A DNA stretch of 64,000 bases, from positions 7,391,001 through 7,455,000 of the forward strand of contig NC_064039.1 of NCBI RefSeq assembly GCF_932526225.1. The letters run 5' to 3'. Below the pieces are notes generated by a model that made no database searches, was not told the origin of the DNA, and saw only the letters and a list, made by a program, of their open reading frames with translations. Below, in pieces: positions 45,601-51,855 of the stretch. The stretch is from Nematostella vectensis. Its lineage: Eukaryota; Cnidaria; Anthozoa; Actiniaria; Edwardsiidae. The translations under genes were made by a program, and so were the position numbers. Positions within the stretch are counted from its first letter, which is position 1. Every line of letters begins with the position of its first letter.

Positions 45601-46910
45601 AATAGTAGAACTCCCATTTAACTATTTCCATTTATTTTGACGTTGTTTGAATTATAGGTAAATAATATTTTGCAATTGTGTTCGCCCTTACCATTAGTAG
45701 GTTGCTTACTCGATTGTGCATTCTTCTTCAGGTTTTGAACTTGCTTATTCTTGAATGCCACTAACTCTTCTACAGCTGTGACAGTCTTGTGATTATTCGA
45801 CAATTTTTGTTTGTCATCCAAGGAGGCGGTATATTCCTTTAGAGCTGGGATCGGAAGTTTGGCATACGAGCTAGGGAAGCGAGAAAGCAGTTCAGAGAAG
45901 AGTACAGCAATATTCTGTAGCGCTTCAAGGCCATTATCGTTGATCTCGTTCTCATCACATTGAGCATTAAGGTAGGACGATAGGTGATGACTTATGAACT
46001 TTGATTGGAGCACGAAGTTTAATAATTTTACCGTCAGACCTGAAGGTGCACTGGTTGTCTTACACAAATGGGCCAGCATCTTCAGCACAATAAAAAACAT
46101 TTTTGTCTCCATGCCCTCAGAGCTAAGCAGCTCTTTAACAGCTGGAAAGCAGCGCTCGGTTGTTAAGTCGACGACAACGTCATCTGGCTCCTTGGTCAGC
46201 AAATTTGATACTGCGTTGAAACCTAGAACTACTTTTCTTCTTGTGTCCGATCTATCTGACTTTATCCGGCTCTTTTGAAAACTATTCCCAACAGAGCTGC
46301 TGTAATGTGATCCATCACGTGACCTTCTTGATTGTGTCAAGCTACGTGAGCCTCGATAAGACCTATCCCTAAAGTCATCCCTCGGTCTCTCCTCCTGACA
46401 AAACCTAGAGTCACGTGTTCCATTAGGTGATCGAACACGTGAGCTACGGGGTGACCTACTCCGTTCTCTTCCATCACGTGACCTTGTTGAGTGTGTCAAG
46501 CTACGTGAGCCTCGAAAAAACCTATTCATCGAGTCATCGCTCGGTCTCTCCACCTGCCAAAACCCTTTTGAGTCACGTGATCCACTAGGTGATCTAACAC
46601 GTGATCTGTGGGGTGATCTACTCCGTTCTCTTCCATCACGTGACCTTGTTGAGTGTGTCAAGCTACGTGAGCCTCGATAAAACCTATTCATCGAGTCATC
46701 GCTCGGTCTCTCCTGCCAAAACCCTTTTGAGTCACGTGATCCACTAGGTGATCTAGCACGTGATCTGCGGGGTGATCTACTTCGTGCTATTCTATCACGT
46801 GATCTTTCTTGTACTCCACTATGTCGTCTCTGACGTGTCCTACCACTTGATCTGTCACGTGATTCCTCGTCATATGCGGATGGAGCATGGGAACCTCTCC
46901 GTCTTTTCAT
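23814..46910 (-). CDS. ZNFX1: ZNFX1 (NFX1-type zinc finger-containing protein 1), 23 coding exons
   Basis: An SF1 RNA helicase-type protein. In animals ZNFX1 acts in germ granules/small-RNA inheritance (nematode) and as a cytoplasmic/mitochondrial dsRNA sensor (mammal). The 23 exons placed here all have GT-AG borders and join in phase to 6105 nt, i.e. 2034 residues against about 1918 in human. Order: RS-rich repeats (about 35-250), helical region and conserved LREDF.RPLR block (about 450), Walker A GPPGTGKT (about 722), [12 protein letters not shown] (about 765), Walker B IVEEAAEV and [10 protein letters not shown] (exon 13), QHRMRP (exon 14), motif [22 protein letters not shown] and VALSRARKG (exons 15-16), NFX1-type cysteine fingers (about 1400-1680), coiled coil (1740-1918) and an RZ-type finger (about 1960-1995). 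The start chosen is the first Met after an acceptor-like site at 46915. An upstream in-frame Met at 47021 would add 37 residues. Confidence 0.95.
24329..24484 (-). CDS. ZNFX1: ZNFX1 exon 22: first half of RZ finger
   Basis: It encodes [20 protein letters not shown] ... [26 protein letters not shown] opens the RZ-type zinc finger shared with RNF213. Confidence 0.95.
24776..24902. repeat. ~24-bp tandem repeat in ZNFX1 intron 21
   Basis: Five to six copies of TATGCAACTTGTCTCATAAT with small variants. Confidence 0.85.
25173..25714 (-). CDS. ZNFX1: ZNFX1 exon 21: zinc ribbon and coiled coil
   Basis: It starts [20 protein letters not shown], then a long helical, charged region with coiled-coil character ([20 protein letters not shown] ... 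[20 protein letters not shown]). Donor CTAG|GTAACG. Confidence 0.93.
26140..26659 (-). CDS. ZNFX1: ZNFX1 exon 20: NFX1-type fingers
   Basis: 520 nt. It encodes [20 protein letters not shown], a run of C..C..C fingers, [20 protein letters not shown] and [19 protein letters not shown]. The last segments are strongly conserved in ZNFX1 proteins. Confidence 0.95.
27145..27228. mobile_element. MITE, PIF/Harbinger-like (84 bp)
   Basis: Perfect inverted ends TGCCTGGTGCACACTAGTG, with TAA on both sides (27142-27144 and 27229-27231). The interior is made of GGCATAACG words. It is a short relative of the element at 2477-2637 and lies in ZNFX1 intron 19. Confidence 0.8.
27818..28088 (-). CDS. ZNFX1: ZNFX1 exon 19: NFX1-type fingers
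   Basis: It encodes [20 protein letters not shown] ... [15 protein letters not shown] ... [11 protein letters not shown] ... KCEHQCE. Donor CGAAG|GTGGGT. Confidence 0.93.
28579..28744 (-). CDS. ZNFX1: ZNFX1 exon 18: NFX1-type fingers
   Basis: It encodes [26 protein letters not shown] and [15 protein letters not shown], the CGH.C...CH spacing typical of NFX1 fingers. Donor CAAAG|GTGCTC. Confidence 0.93.
28964..29082 (-). CDS. ZNFX1: ZNFX1 exon 17: start of cysteine-rich region
   Basis: It encodes [20 protein letters not shown] ... [11 protein letters not shown], the link from helicase to NFX1 fingers. Donor GAAAG|GTAAGA. Confidence 0.93.
29445..29647 (-). CDS. ZNFX1: ZNFX1 exon 16: motif VI
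   Basis: It encodes [20 protein letters not shown], then [19 protein letters not shown]. This completes the helicase core. Confidence 0.95.
29800..30290 (-). mobile_element. LINE fragment (C-terminal region of a reverse transcriptase ORF)
   Basis: The minus-strand frame at 30036-30260 reads [20 protein letters not shown] and [20 protein letters not shown]. This is the cysteine-containing C-terminal signature of CR1/jockey-like LINE ORF2 proteins. The next frame piece continues toward 29900. Frameshifts and a stop show decay. It lies in ZNFX1 intron 15. Confidence 0.65.
30830..31037 (-). CDS. ZNFX1: ZNFX1 exon 15: motif V start
   Basis: It encodes [20 protein letters not shown] ... [19 protein letters not shown] ... 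[10 protein letters not shown]. Acceptor CTAATTTCAAG, donor TCAGG|GTACGC. Confidence 0.95.
31141..31263. repeat. C-rich low-complexity block in ZNFX1 intron 14
   Basis: Two poly-C runs (31159-31169 and about 31244-31260) flank a word CCCCAAATGTGGGTCG. It may be a decayed MITE of the CAGGCGCG type. Confidence 0.35.
31300..31476 (-). CDS. ZNFX1: ZNFX1 exon 14: motif IV
   Basis: It encodes [20 protein letters not shown], then [18 protein letters not shown]. Donor AAGAG|GTTAGT, phase 0 on both sides. Confidence 0.95.
31910..32127 (-). CDS. ZNFX1: ZNFX1 exon 13: Walker B and motif III
   Basis: It encodes [34 protein letters not shown], then [13 protein letters not shown] and VSLFERM. EEAAE is the Walker B variant of the UPF1-like SF1 group. 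Phase 1 in, 0 out. Confidence 0.95.
32285..34850. repeat. ~35-bp polypyrimidine minisatellite, about 70 copies
   Basis: The unit is of the type CCTCCCTGCCTCATAACTCT and CCTTCCTTCCCCT, almost free of G and A except for the GCCTCATAAC word. It fills most of ZNFX1 intron 12. The transcribed RNA would be purine-rich (GGAAGG, GGGAGG) over about 2.5 kb. It is imperfect, with larger duplications inside (for example the 33.36-33.68 kb segment repeats itself). Confidence 0.95.
34917..35026 (-). CDS. ZNFX1: ZNFX1 exon 12
   Basis: It encodes [20 protein letters not shown], then [16 protein letters not shown], the VGMTTTG helicase motif. The donor ACAG|GTAAGA opens the intron that holds the large polypyrimidine array. 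Confidence 0.93.
35217..35513 (-). CDS. ZNFX1: ZNFX1 exon 11
   Basis: It encodes [18 protein letters not shown] ... [23 protein letters not shown], matching the VWQLDLSSRWQLYRLW block. Acceptor TTTCTCAAG, donor GACAT|GTAAGT. Confidence 0.92.
35578..35690. repeat. (ATCACC)n/(ATC)n microsatellite
   Basis: A run of CATCACCATCAC, then CATCAT and TTATTA words, in ZNFX1 intron 10. It is simple sequence. Confidence 0.9.
36064..36271 (-). CDS. ZNFX1: ZNFX1 exon 10: acidic linker
   Basis: It encodes an acidic, low-conservation segment ([15 protein letters not shown] ... [16 protein letters not shown]), which corresponds to the acidic linker of vertebrate ZNFX1. The donor AAAG|GTTTTC is weak. The exon is supported by phase on both sides. 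Confidence 0.75.
36340..36445. repeat. Inverted repeat around GTTTGTTTTACACAAC
   Basis: The left arm ACGATTTTTATTCACGAGTT (GTGTAAAACAAAC) is mirrored by GTTTGTTTTACACAAC...GTGAATAAAAATCG at the right. It is probably a small MITE in ZNFX1 intron 9; the ends are not fixed. Confidence 0.5.
38444..38667 (-). CDS. LamG/ConA-like domain exon nested in ZNFX1 intron 9
   Basis: The frame reads [16 protein letters not shown] ... [20 protein letters not shown], then WHDG ... [11 protein letters not shown]. The W-N-Y-V-x-A-x-Y and G.A.LW.DG pattern is the second half of a LamG-like jellyroll of a type frequent in cnidarian secreted proteins. Acceptor TTTATTTAG, donor CGTG|GTAGAC. It joins in phase to the exon at 39201-39500. 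No further exon of this gene was found, so it may be a fragment or pseudogene. Confidence 0.6.
39201..39500 (-). CDS. LamG/ConA-like domain exon (first half) nested in ZNFX1 intron 9
   Basis: It encodes [40 protein letters not shown] and GKIVWYGN...KGVLVASF: the SFVEIP, LD-R-SIT and G-I-Y features of the first half of the same jellyroll. Acceptor CGTTCTCCAG, donor CGAG|GTAGGG, phase 2 out. It has the same strand as ZNFX1 but no relation to it. Confidence 0.6.
39660..39692. repeat. (ATT)n microsatellite
   Basis: Eleven TTA/ATT triplets. Confidence 0.85.
40140..40385 (-). CDS. ZNFX1: ZNFX1 exon 9
   Basis: 246 nt. It encodes a helical insert of the helicase ([20 protein letters not shown] ... 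[14 protein letters not shown]), poorly conserved as in other ZNFX1 proteins. Phase 1 in and out; acceptor TTTTCCCAAAG. Confidence 0.88.
40465..41522. repeat. 31-bp minisatellite, about 34 copies, in ZNFX1 intron 8
   Basis: The unit reads CACGCTGATCGATATATATG and CCTAGCTTTTA, with three common variants (CGCTG/CGTTG, TATATATG/TATCTATG, CCTAG/CCCAG). Higher-order runs of the same variant suggest repeated unequal exchange. It ends about 85 bp before the acceptor of exon 9. Confidence 0.95.
41757..42024 (-). CDS. ZNFX1: ZNFX1 exon 8: helicase motif Ia
   Basis: It encodes [12 protein letters not shown] ... [20 protein letters not shown] ... [17 protein letters not shown]. Acceptor CTATCACCAG, donor CCCAG|GTTCGT. 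Confidence 0.95.
42098..42425. repeat. (GAT/GAC/AAC)n simple-sequence tract
   Basis: About 330 bp of GATGACGATAACAACAATGA-type trinucleotides in ZNFX1 intron 7. It is open in some frames but is low complexity and not a gene. Confidence 0.85.
42658..42824 (-). CDS. ZNFX1: ZNFX1 exon 7: Walker A
   Basis: It encodes [20 protein letters not shown] ... [16 protein letters not shown] (Q motif region) and [18 protein letters not shown] with the ATP-binding P-loop. Confidence 0.95.
42895..42938 (-). CDS. ZNFX1: ZNFX1 exon 6, 44-nt micro-exon with basic cluster
   Basis: It encodes [15 protein letters not shown]. The RRKRK cluster resembles a monopartite nuclear localisation signal. Acceptor CTCCTCTAG, donor AAAG|GTAACA. 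Skipping it would shift the frame (44 nt). Confidence 0.85.
43003..43175 (-). CDS. ZNFX1: ZNFX1 exon 5, with acidic run
   Basis: 173 nt. It encodes [17 protein letters not shown], then a lineage-specific run of eight glutamates, then [11 protein letters not shown]. Donor GAAAG|GTATAT, phase 2 out. Confidence 0.9.
43405..43442. repeat. Perfect short hairpin CCGAGAGGCAGC/GCTGCCTCTCGG
   Basis: A 12-13-bp perfect stem with a ~14-base loop in ZNFX1 intron 4, next to GACCGAACA-type diverged repeats (43258-43390). Confidence 0.6.
43535..43681 (-). CDS. ZNFX1: ZNFX1 exon 4
   Basis: 147 nt, phase 0. It encodes [12 protein letters not shown] ... [20 protein letters not shown] ... MPFQ, a close match to the VETTAYFEAYRHVLEGLQ segment of ZNFX1. 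Confidence 0.92.
43973..44134. mobile_element. MITE with CAGGCGCGTA ends
   Basis: The ends CAGGCGCGTAGGCAGGATTG and GTGTACGCGCCTG are inverted. The interior has a poly-G block and CCCACATTTTGGC. It is the same family as 13370-13482 and lies in ZNFX1 intron 3. Confidence 0.6.
44286..44504 (-). CDS. ZNFX1: ZNFX1 exon 3
   Basis: 219 nt, phase 0. It encodes [20 protein letters not shown] ... [20 protein letters not shown], matching the family's RIYFDTRI...SKRLLYGSLVC segment. Confidence 0.92.
45107..45336 (-). CDS. ZNFX1: ZNFX1 exon 2
   Basis: Residues ~407-483; it includes RPFLRKNKT and [18 protein letters not shown], the conserved block ahead of the helicase. Acceptor CTCATCAG, donor GCAG|GTGGGT. 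Phase 1 in, 0 out. Confidence 0.9.
45361..45511. mobile_element. MITE with CAGGGGCAGATCTA-type ends
   Basis: The left end CAGGGGCAGATCTA and right end TAGATCCGCTACTG are inverted; the interior is G-rich. It lies in ZNFX1 intron 1. A partial relative is seen at about 55128-55165. Confidence 0.5.
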
Positions 46911-46914
46911 TTTC
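45692..46914 (-). CDS. ZNFX1: ZNFX1 exon 1 (first coding): RS-repeat domain
   Basis: Coding from 46910 ([10 protein letters not shown]) after acceptor GTTGTTTTCAG; donor AATG|GTAAGG. It holds about 250 residues rich in SR/RS and RD pairs, with a ~53-residue unit repeated nearly three times ([11 protein letters not shown]...[19 protein letters not shown]). A helical ~150-residue region follows that corresponds to the armadillo-like N-terminal part of ZNFX1. The DNA of the repeats carries many TCACGTGA palindromes. Splice phase 1. Confidence 0.85.
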
Positions 46915-47140
46915 CTGAAAACAACAAATTCTAGAGTTTCGATACAGAAATGATAAAGGTCGCACTTTGTTGATAATAACATTAGATAGGAATTCGTATT
47001 GTTTGCATATTTTTCTCCCAACGTGACTCATCGGAATTTTCGATAATCAACCTCAATCAGACGCCGATCGTTATATTTGTTTTGATTCGGCAATGGAACA
47101 TAATTGGACTCAACCAGCTTTATTTCATAAATGTTTATTA
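46915..47140 (-). other. Region upstream of ZNFX1 first coding exon
   Basis: The acceptor GTTGTTTTCAG at 46915 suggests that the 5' UTR is spliced and the promoter lies further upstream. No promoter element was identified with confidence. Confidence 0.4.
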
Positions 47141-47142
47141 GG

Positions 47143-47613
47143 ACTCGTCAGCATGGCATAGCCGGTTTGCCTCAGTTAAACTTCATCGACATGTGCTAGC
47201 GTCCCGTCTTGGCTCGACTGGTGCCAATGTGTGTATGCTAGTGTGCTTCTAAAGTTCACATTTATGTATACATACTCGCAAGGATAGTTTGGCTATCCGA
47301 CGGAGTCTTAGACTAGCAAAGGTCGCATGCGTGATCCGCACAATTGGCATCACGCTAGCCCGGTCGCAGCTCTAGATCCCACATGGATCTGAGCTGTGGT
47401 TTAAAGCACTTCGTTCGAGTCGAAGTCGCCCTGCAGTTTTTTTGCCGATGAAGTTTAACTGAGGCAAACCGGCTATGCCATGCTGGCGAGTCCTAATAAG
47501 GACGAAACAGCTGTCCATGGTTGCCGAACTGCACGGGTAATAGACTGTGCTAGCGTCCCGTCTTGGCCCGACTGGTGCCAATGTGTGTATGCTAGTGTGC
47601 TTTTAAAGTTCAG
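47143..47613. mobile_element. Inverted/direct-repeat element (MITE-like)
   Basis: The arms ACTCGTCAGCATGGCATAGC (about 47151-47190) and their inverted form (about 47457-47493) face each other. A ~65-bp word (starting TGCTAGCGTCCCGTCTTGG) is also repeated directly at about 47197-47262 and 47549-47613. This mixed structure suggests a non-autonomous DNA element with partial duplication. Confidence 0.5.
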
Positions 47614-47776
47614 CTTTATTTCAATTGAAAACGTCCGATTACCGAACGTTTTACTCGGGCTTTCTGTAGAAGTGTCGAAGGACGACTGCGCAGGAGACTA
47701 GTAAAACCGTGGACACCTACCTAAAATATGTGTGGAGTGTTAATTGTCTTCTGACGAATCAGACGCCAGAATTCAG

Positions 47777-47933
47777 CAGGGGCGTAGCCAGGGGGGTGGC
47801 CAAGGGGGCCCGGGCCCCCCTTATAGAAGCCAAAAACACAGTAAATGTATGAGACATTACTAAAACACAGGAGAATATGCCTCGAAATGGCCTTTTGGGC
47901 CCCCTCCTGTTAAAAATCCTGGCTACGCCGCTG
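47777..47933. mobile_element. 157-bp MITE with CAGGGGCGTAGCCAGG ends
   Basis: The left end CAGGGGCGTAGCCAGG and the right end (CCTGGCTACGCCGCTG) are inverted with one mismatch. TTCAG is repeated on both sides (47772-47776, 47934-47938). CAGxGGCGTAGCCAGG ends are widespread in animal genomes and usually placed near hAT, although the 5-bp duplication is shorter than the hAT 8 bp. Confidence 0.7.
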
Positions 47934-48502
47934 TTCAGACACCGAAATATCTCTCGAGTGGTTGGTCGGAACATTCCCTCCATACATATTTCCGTTGTTC
48001 ACTATCTTACTTTTCGCGCGTTGTAAAAGAAGACATAAATTATAATTATATTTCTTCATCAACATCGATTTTCCCCATACACTCCTTTATAAAACTACTG
48101 ACAGTAGCCTTGGGCTGCCTGTGGTGAAACGCTCGACACAGCGCGACTGCTTGGAGTCTAGAGGATTGCTCAAAACTACCGTTTTGGTATTTTGAAAATC
48201 CAAGCAATTTCGTAAACACGGGTTGGGTGATGCGAGAATATTATTGTAGATAAAGATAAGAACTGAATCTACTGAAAAATACTACTGTATCTACTATGGA
48301 AACTTAAAAAAAAATGTCCAATGGTCTGAATAGTCAAGTCTGCTTTTGTTTCGAATTGAGAGTATTTATAGATAGTATAGCACACTTGGGGAAGTTTCAC
48401 AAATTTTTATAGCAGCTCTTGGATACCTAACCGACTGCTTTTTAAACATTAATAATTGTGGGGCCCCGCGTAAGCAGTGCCTAAATATATATAATACCAC
48501 AG

Positions 48503-48830
48503 TTGGTGTTACACGATCCGATTCACTGCCTAACTCCTAGCAAAACCATACCTTTCCGATACCTTGATTACTCCTGCTTGTTCATGATCTTTTCCAAGTT
48601 TTATTCTAAACCATTTCTCCGAGGAAACTGGATTCAAAGCTTGTATCAAAACAGTGATATGTGCCTTGCGAGTCGCGAACTAAAACTTTTGCAATCTACA
48701 GGAGAGTCAGTTCCGAGAAATCTAATCATAGCAAACAACTTCGCGTACGTCATATGTCACACAACAGGTAACGTCAACAATGTTCGGATACGTTTGAGTC
48801 AATCGTTCCCTGCTAGCAGGGAACACAACG
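48503..48830. repeat. Solo partial copy of the direct repeat of the 48998-51410 element
   Basis: About 290 bp from TAACTCCTAGCAAAACCATA to GTTCGGATACGTTTGAGTCA match 49375-49628 and 51145-51420. It lacks the other half of the direct repeat. Confidence 0.75.
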
Positions 48831-48997
48831 ATTACGTAGGGGTTCGTTTCAATACAATGTTTTATGTCGAATTGGTGTTCCGAATAACTGTGCATATGAA
48901 GTTAAAAAGACTCTATTTTTTACAGTTAGAATTTTTTATGAAACACTTATTTATATTATGAGGCTACATTTTTGTGAAAACTATGTGTGGACGAATT

Positions 48998-51410
48998 GAC
49001 TCTATTTTTGTGGACGAGTTGACTCAATTTGTGGACGAGTTGAATGTGGACGAAGTGACTGGATACCGTATTCGATTATTTTCGATTACCAAACCAAATC
49101 AAAACAAATTGGTGAACAATAAAAATCAGTCCGATTTCGTTCGATGAGTCCAATCGGTTTCCTATGATTGCATACAATTGAAATATTTCCACAAACAATT
49201 GCACTAAATATGAATTTTTATAGTTTGACTGTAACTCTATGATTATAGATTAAAGAATATGTAAAAAAGAAGGTTGGACTACATCAATAAGTTATAAGTG
49301 GATTGAAGTTTGCTACAAACGGCTTTTCATAATCTCCTTGCGGGTTATCGTACCTTTTGGGGCCGTATCTTACTGTCTAACTCCTAGCAAAACCATACCT
49401 TACCGATACCTTGATTACTCCTGCTTGTTCATGAACTTTTCCAAGTTTTATTCTAAACCATTTCTCTGAGGAAACTGGATTCAAAGCTTGTATCAAAACA
49501 GTGATACGTGCCTTGCGAGTCGCGAACTAAAACTTTTGCAATCTACAGGAGAGTCAGTTCCGAGAAATCTAATCATAGCAAACAACTTCGCGTACGTCAT
49601 GTCACACAACAGGTAACGTCAACAATGTTGTGTAATATTGCCAACAGCCACACCCGCCACAATTGTAAATAAATCTGCTTTGATACCTAGTCCTTTATGG
49701 GAGATTGTGGCTCTGACTTAAAAGTCTATAAGCGGTTTCTCCTTTCTATAAGAGACTATAGGTTCATTAAAGATTCTAGCCGTATGAGGCTGAGATCCGT
49801 GATAAGTTGCCAGTTTTTTATAAGAATCTTCAAAAGATTTTGTTTAGCCGGGTGGAACCTCATGACAAAATGTTTAGATTCGTTTATTAGATGCCATGTT
49901 TGCCTCAAAACGCATTTTGCCTGTCAGTGAATTCAACACCCGCCGTTACGTATGTTGTGAAATCGCGTAACCGTATCTAGAATAAGTTGCGGATTTCGGC
50001 TTAGAAGGTGGCAAGTGAGGAATTTGTTCTCAACGGACCTAGGCCATCTCCCTAGACACAAACCCTTCTTATAACTAAGAGGGCGGCAAGAGGAGAGAAT
50101 GCGTGTACTGAAAAGTTTCAGTAAGCTATGGACATCAAAGATCTTTAAATCAATGAATCTTTCGCCCTTTTATAGACTTCTGATGAAGTAAATAAAGTGC
50201 GTAGTGTCTTTGAGATTACACTTTTGCTTGAGCGTTATATGCCGCAGAAATGGATCTACGGAGGACGATATACGCTAGACGTGGTTTATGAGGTGACAAA
50301 AACCTTAGGTGACATATTATATGTCTTTGTGGTGGAATTTGTCGTTCTTTAATGTTTCACGTCTATGGGAGCGTTGCTCGACCTGACATAAGCGCTTTCT
50401 TTGTGCATGTAAAGTTTCTTAGAGTTATTTAGGACATATCTGCAGTACAGCTCACTCCTTTTTTAATAGATTTCTTAAAATCAAACAGGAAGATTTGAGG
50501 CTGCCGAGAATCGCCACTGTAACTCGTAGAATTCAAAGTGCACTTAGGCTAAATCTGGCTTTTTCTGAGAGAGGGCTCGCTCATCTCGTCTAAGGTGCCT
50601 TCCGATGTCATCGTTTGATGAAAAATCGGCGGGCGGTTATAGCGTTTACAAGACCGGTTTCGGACTCTTAATGAAGAGACCTTCGTCAGTTGTTTTTCGC
50701 TAGGTTGCTAATGAGGACTTCGTAAAGTATGCTCGATTAGCGGATCTCTAATTTTCTATTTTCTAATTTTCTGACTCTATTTTTTGGACGAGTTGACTCA
50801 ATTTGTGGACGAGTTGGTTGTGGACGAAGTGACTGGATACCGTATTTGATTATTTTCGATTACCAAACCAAATCAAAACAAATTGGTGAACAATAAAAAT
50901 TAGTCCGATTTCGTTCGATGAGTCCAATCGGTTTCCTATGATTGCATACAATTGAAATATTTCCACAAACAATTGCACTAAATATGAATTTTTATAGTTT
51001 GACTGTAACTCTATGATTATAGATTAAAGAATATGTAAAAAAGAAGGTTGGACTACATCAATAAGTTATAAGTGGATTGAAGTTTGCTACAAACGGCTTT
51101 TCATAATCTCCTTGCGGGTTATCGTACCTTTTGGGGCCGTATCTTACTGTCTAACTCCTAGCAAAACCATACCTTACCGATACCTTGATTACTACTGCTT
51201 GTTCATGATCTTCTCCAAGTTTTATTCTAAATCATTTCTCTGAGGAAACTGGATCCAAAGCTTGTATCAAAACAGTGATACGTGCCTTGCGAGTCGCGAA
51301 CTAAAACTTTTGCAATCTACAGGAGAGTCAGTTCCGAGAAATCTAATCATAGCAAACAACTTCGCGTACGTCATGTCACACAACAGGTAACGTAACACTG
51401 TTCGGATACG
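48998..51410. mobile_element. Element with ~630-bp direct terminal repeats, no coding capacity
   Basis: Two nearly identical ~630-bp blocks (48998-49628 and 50773-51410) start GACTCTATTTTT and include GTGGACGAGTTGA words. They flank a 1.14-kb unique interior with no transposase or RT frame. The interior ends with GACCGGTTTCGGACTCTTAA and GACCTTCGTCAGT, words that recall 3' ends of some retroelements. A non-autonomous LTR-type or Penelope-like element, or a plain segmental duplication, are all possible. Confidence 0.55.
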
Positions 51411-51700
51411 TTTGAGTCATATATTGATTCGGTCCAAACTGATTCTTACGAATTATCCTTTTAATACAGCAAGCAGTATTAAAATAGTTATACATTTAGA
51501 TAAATTACTCAAACATTAGTTTTGCTCCCCGAGAATCTCGGTGCTTCCCGAAACGAAGTCAAACAAAATGTATTTCGGTTACGTTGGCAGGAAATCAGTT
51601 ATAGTTTTGGCGCCGTTTTTTCTCGTGCAGTTACAACGCAACAGCACAAGAAAAGAACATCTAACCTAATCTAATTTAGGCCTTAGAGATTTCTGACGCG
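51411..51700. other. Intergenic, downstream of DCLRE1A stop
   Basis: No feature is seen. It lies between the direct-repeat element and the DCLRE1A stop codon. Confidence 0.35.
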
Positions 51701-51855
51701 TCAGGTTCTCTTGAGCCAGGAGTTGAATATTTTTGTCATTTTCTCGCGACTGCTGACCGAATGTACATTGACTGTGGGCACGATCTTGGTAGGTCGGGTG
51801 AACTGGACAAAGCGCTTCATTTCCTCGTAGCTGCTGTGTTCACTGTACGGTACAC
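51701..51855 (-). CDS. DCLRE1A: DCLRE1A exon 10: C terminus
   Basis: It encodes [31 protein letters not shown] ... FNSWLKRT and stop. YSEHSSY holds the last catalytic His. The acceptor is preceded by a 23-base T run (51859-51881). Confidence 0.95.

Noticed and set aside
45994-46278. 94-residue plus-strand frame opposite ZNFX1 exon 1
   Set aside because: Shadow of the minus-strand coding exon.
48503-48961. 152-residue plus-strand frame as a gene
   Set aside because: It lies across a copy of the direct repeat and shows no family motif or conserved splice structure; the same DNA in the other copies is not open.
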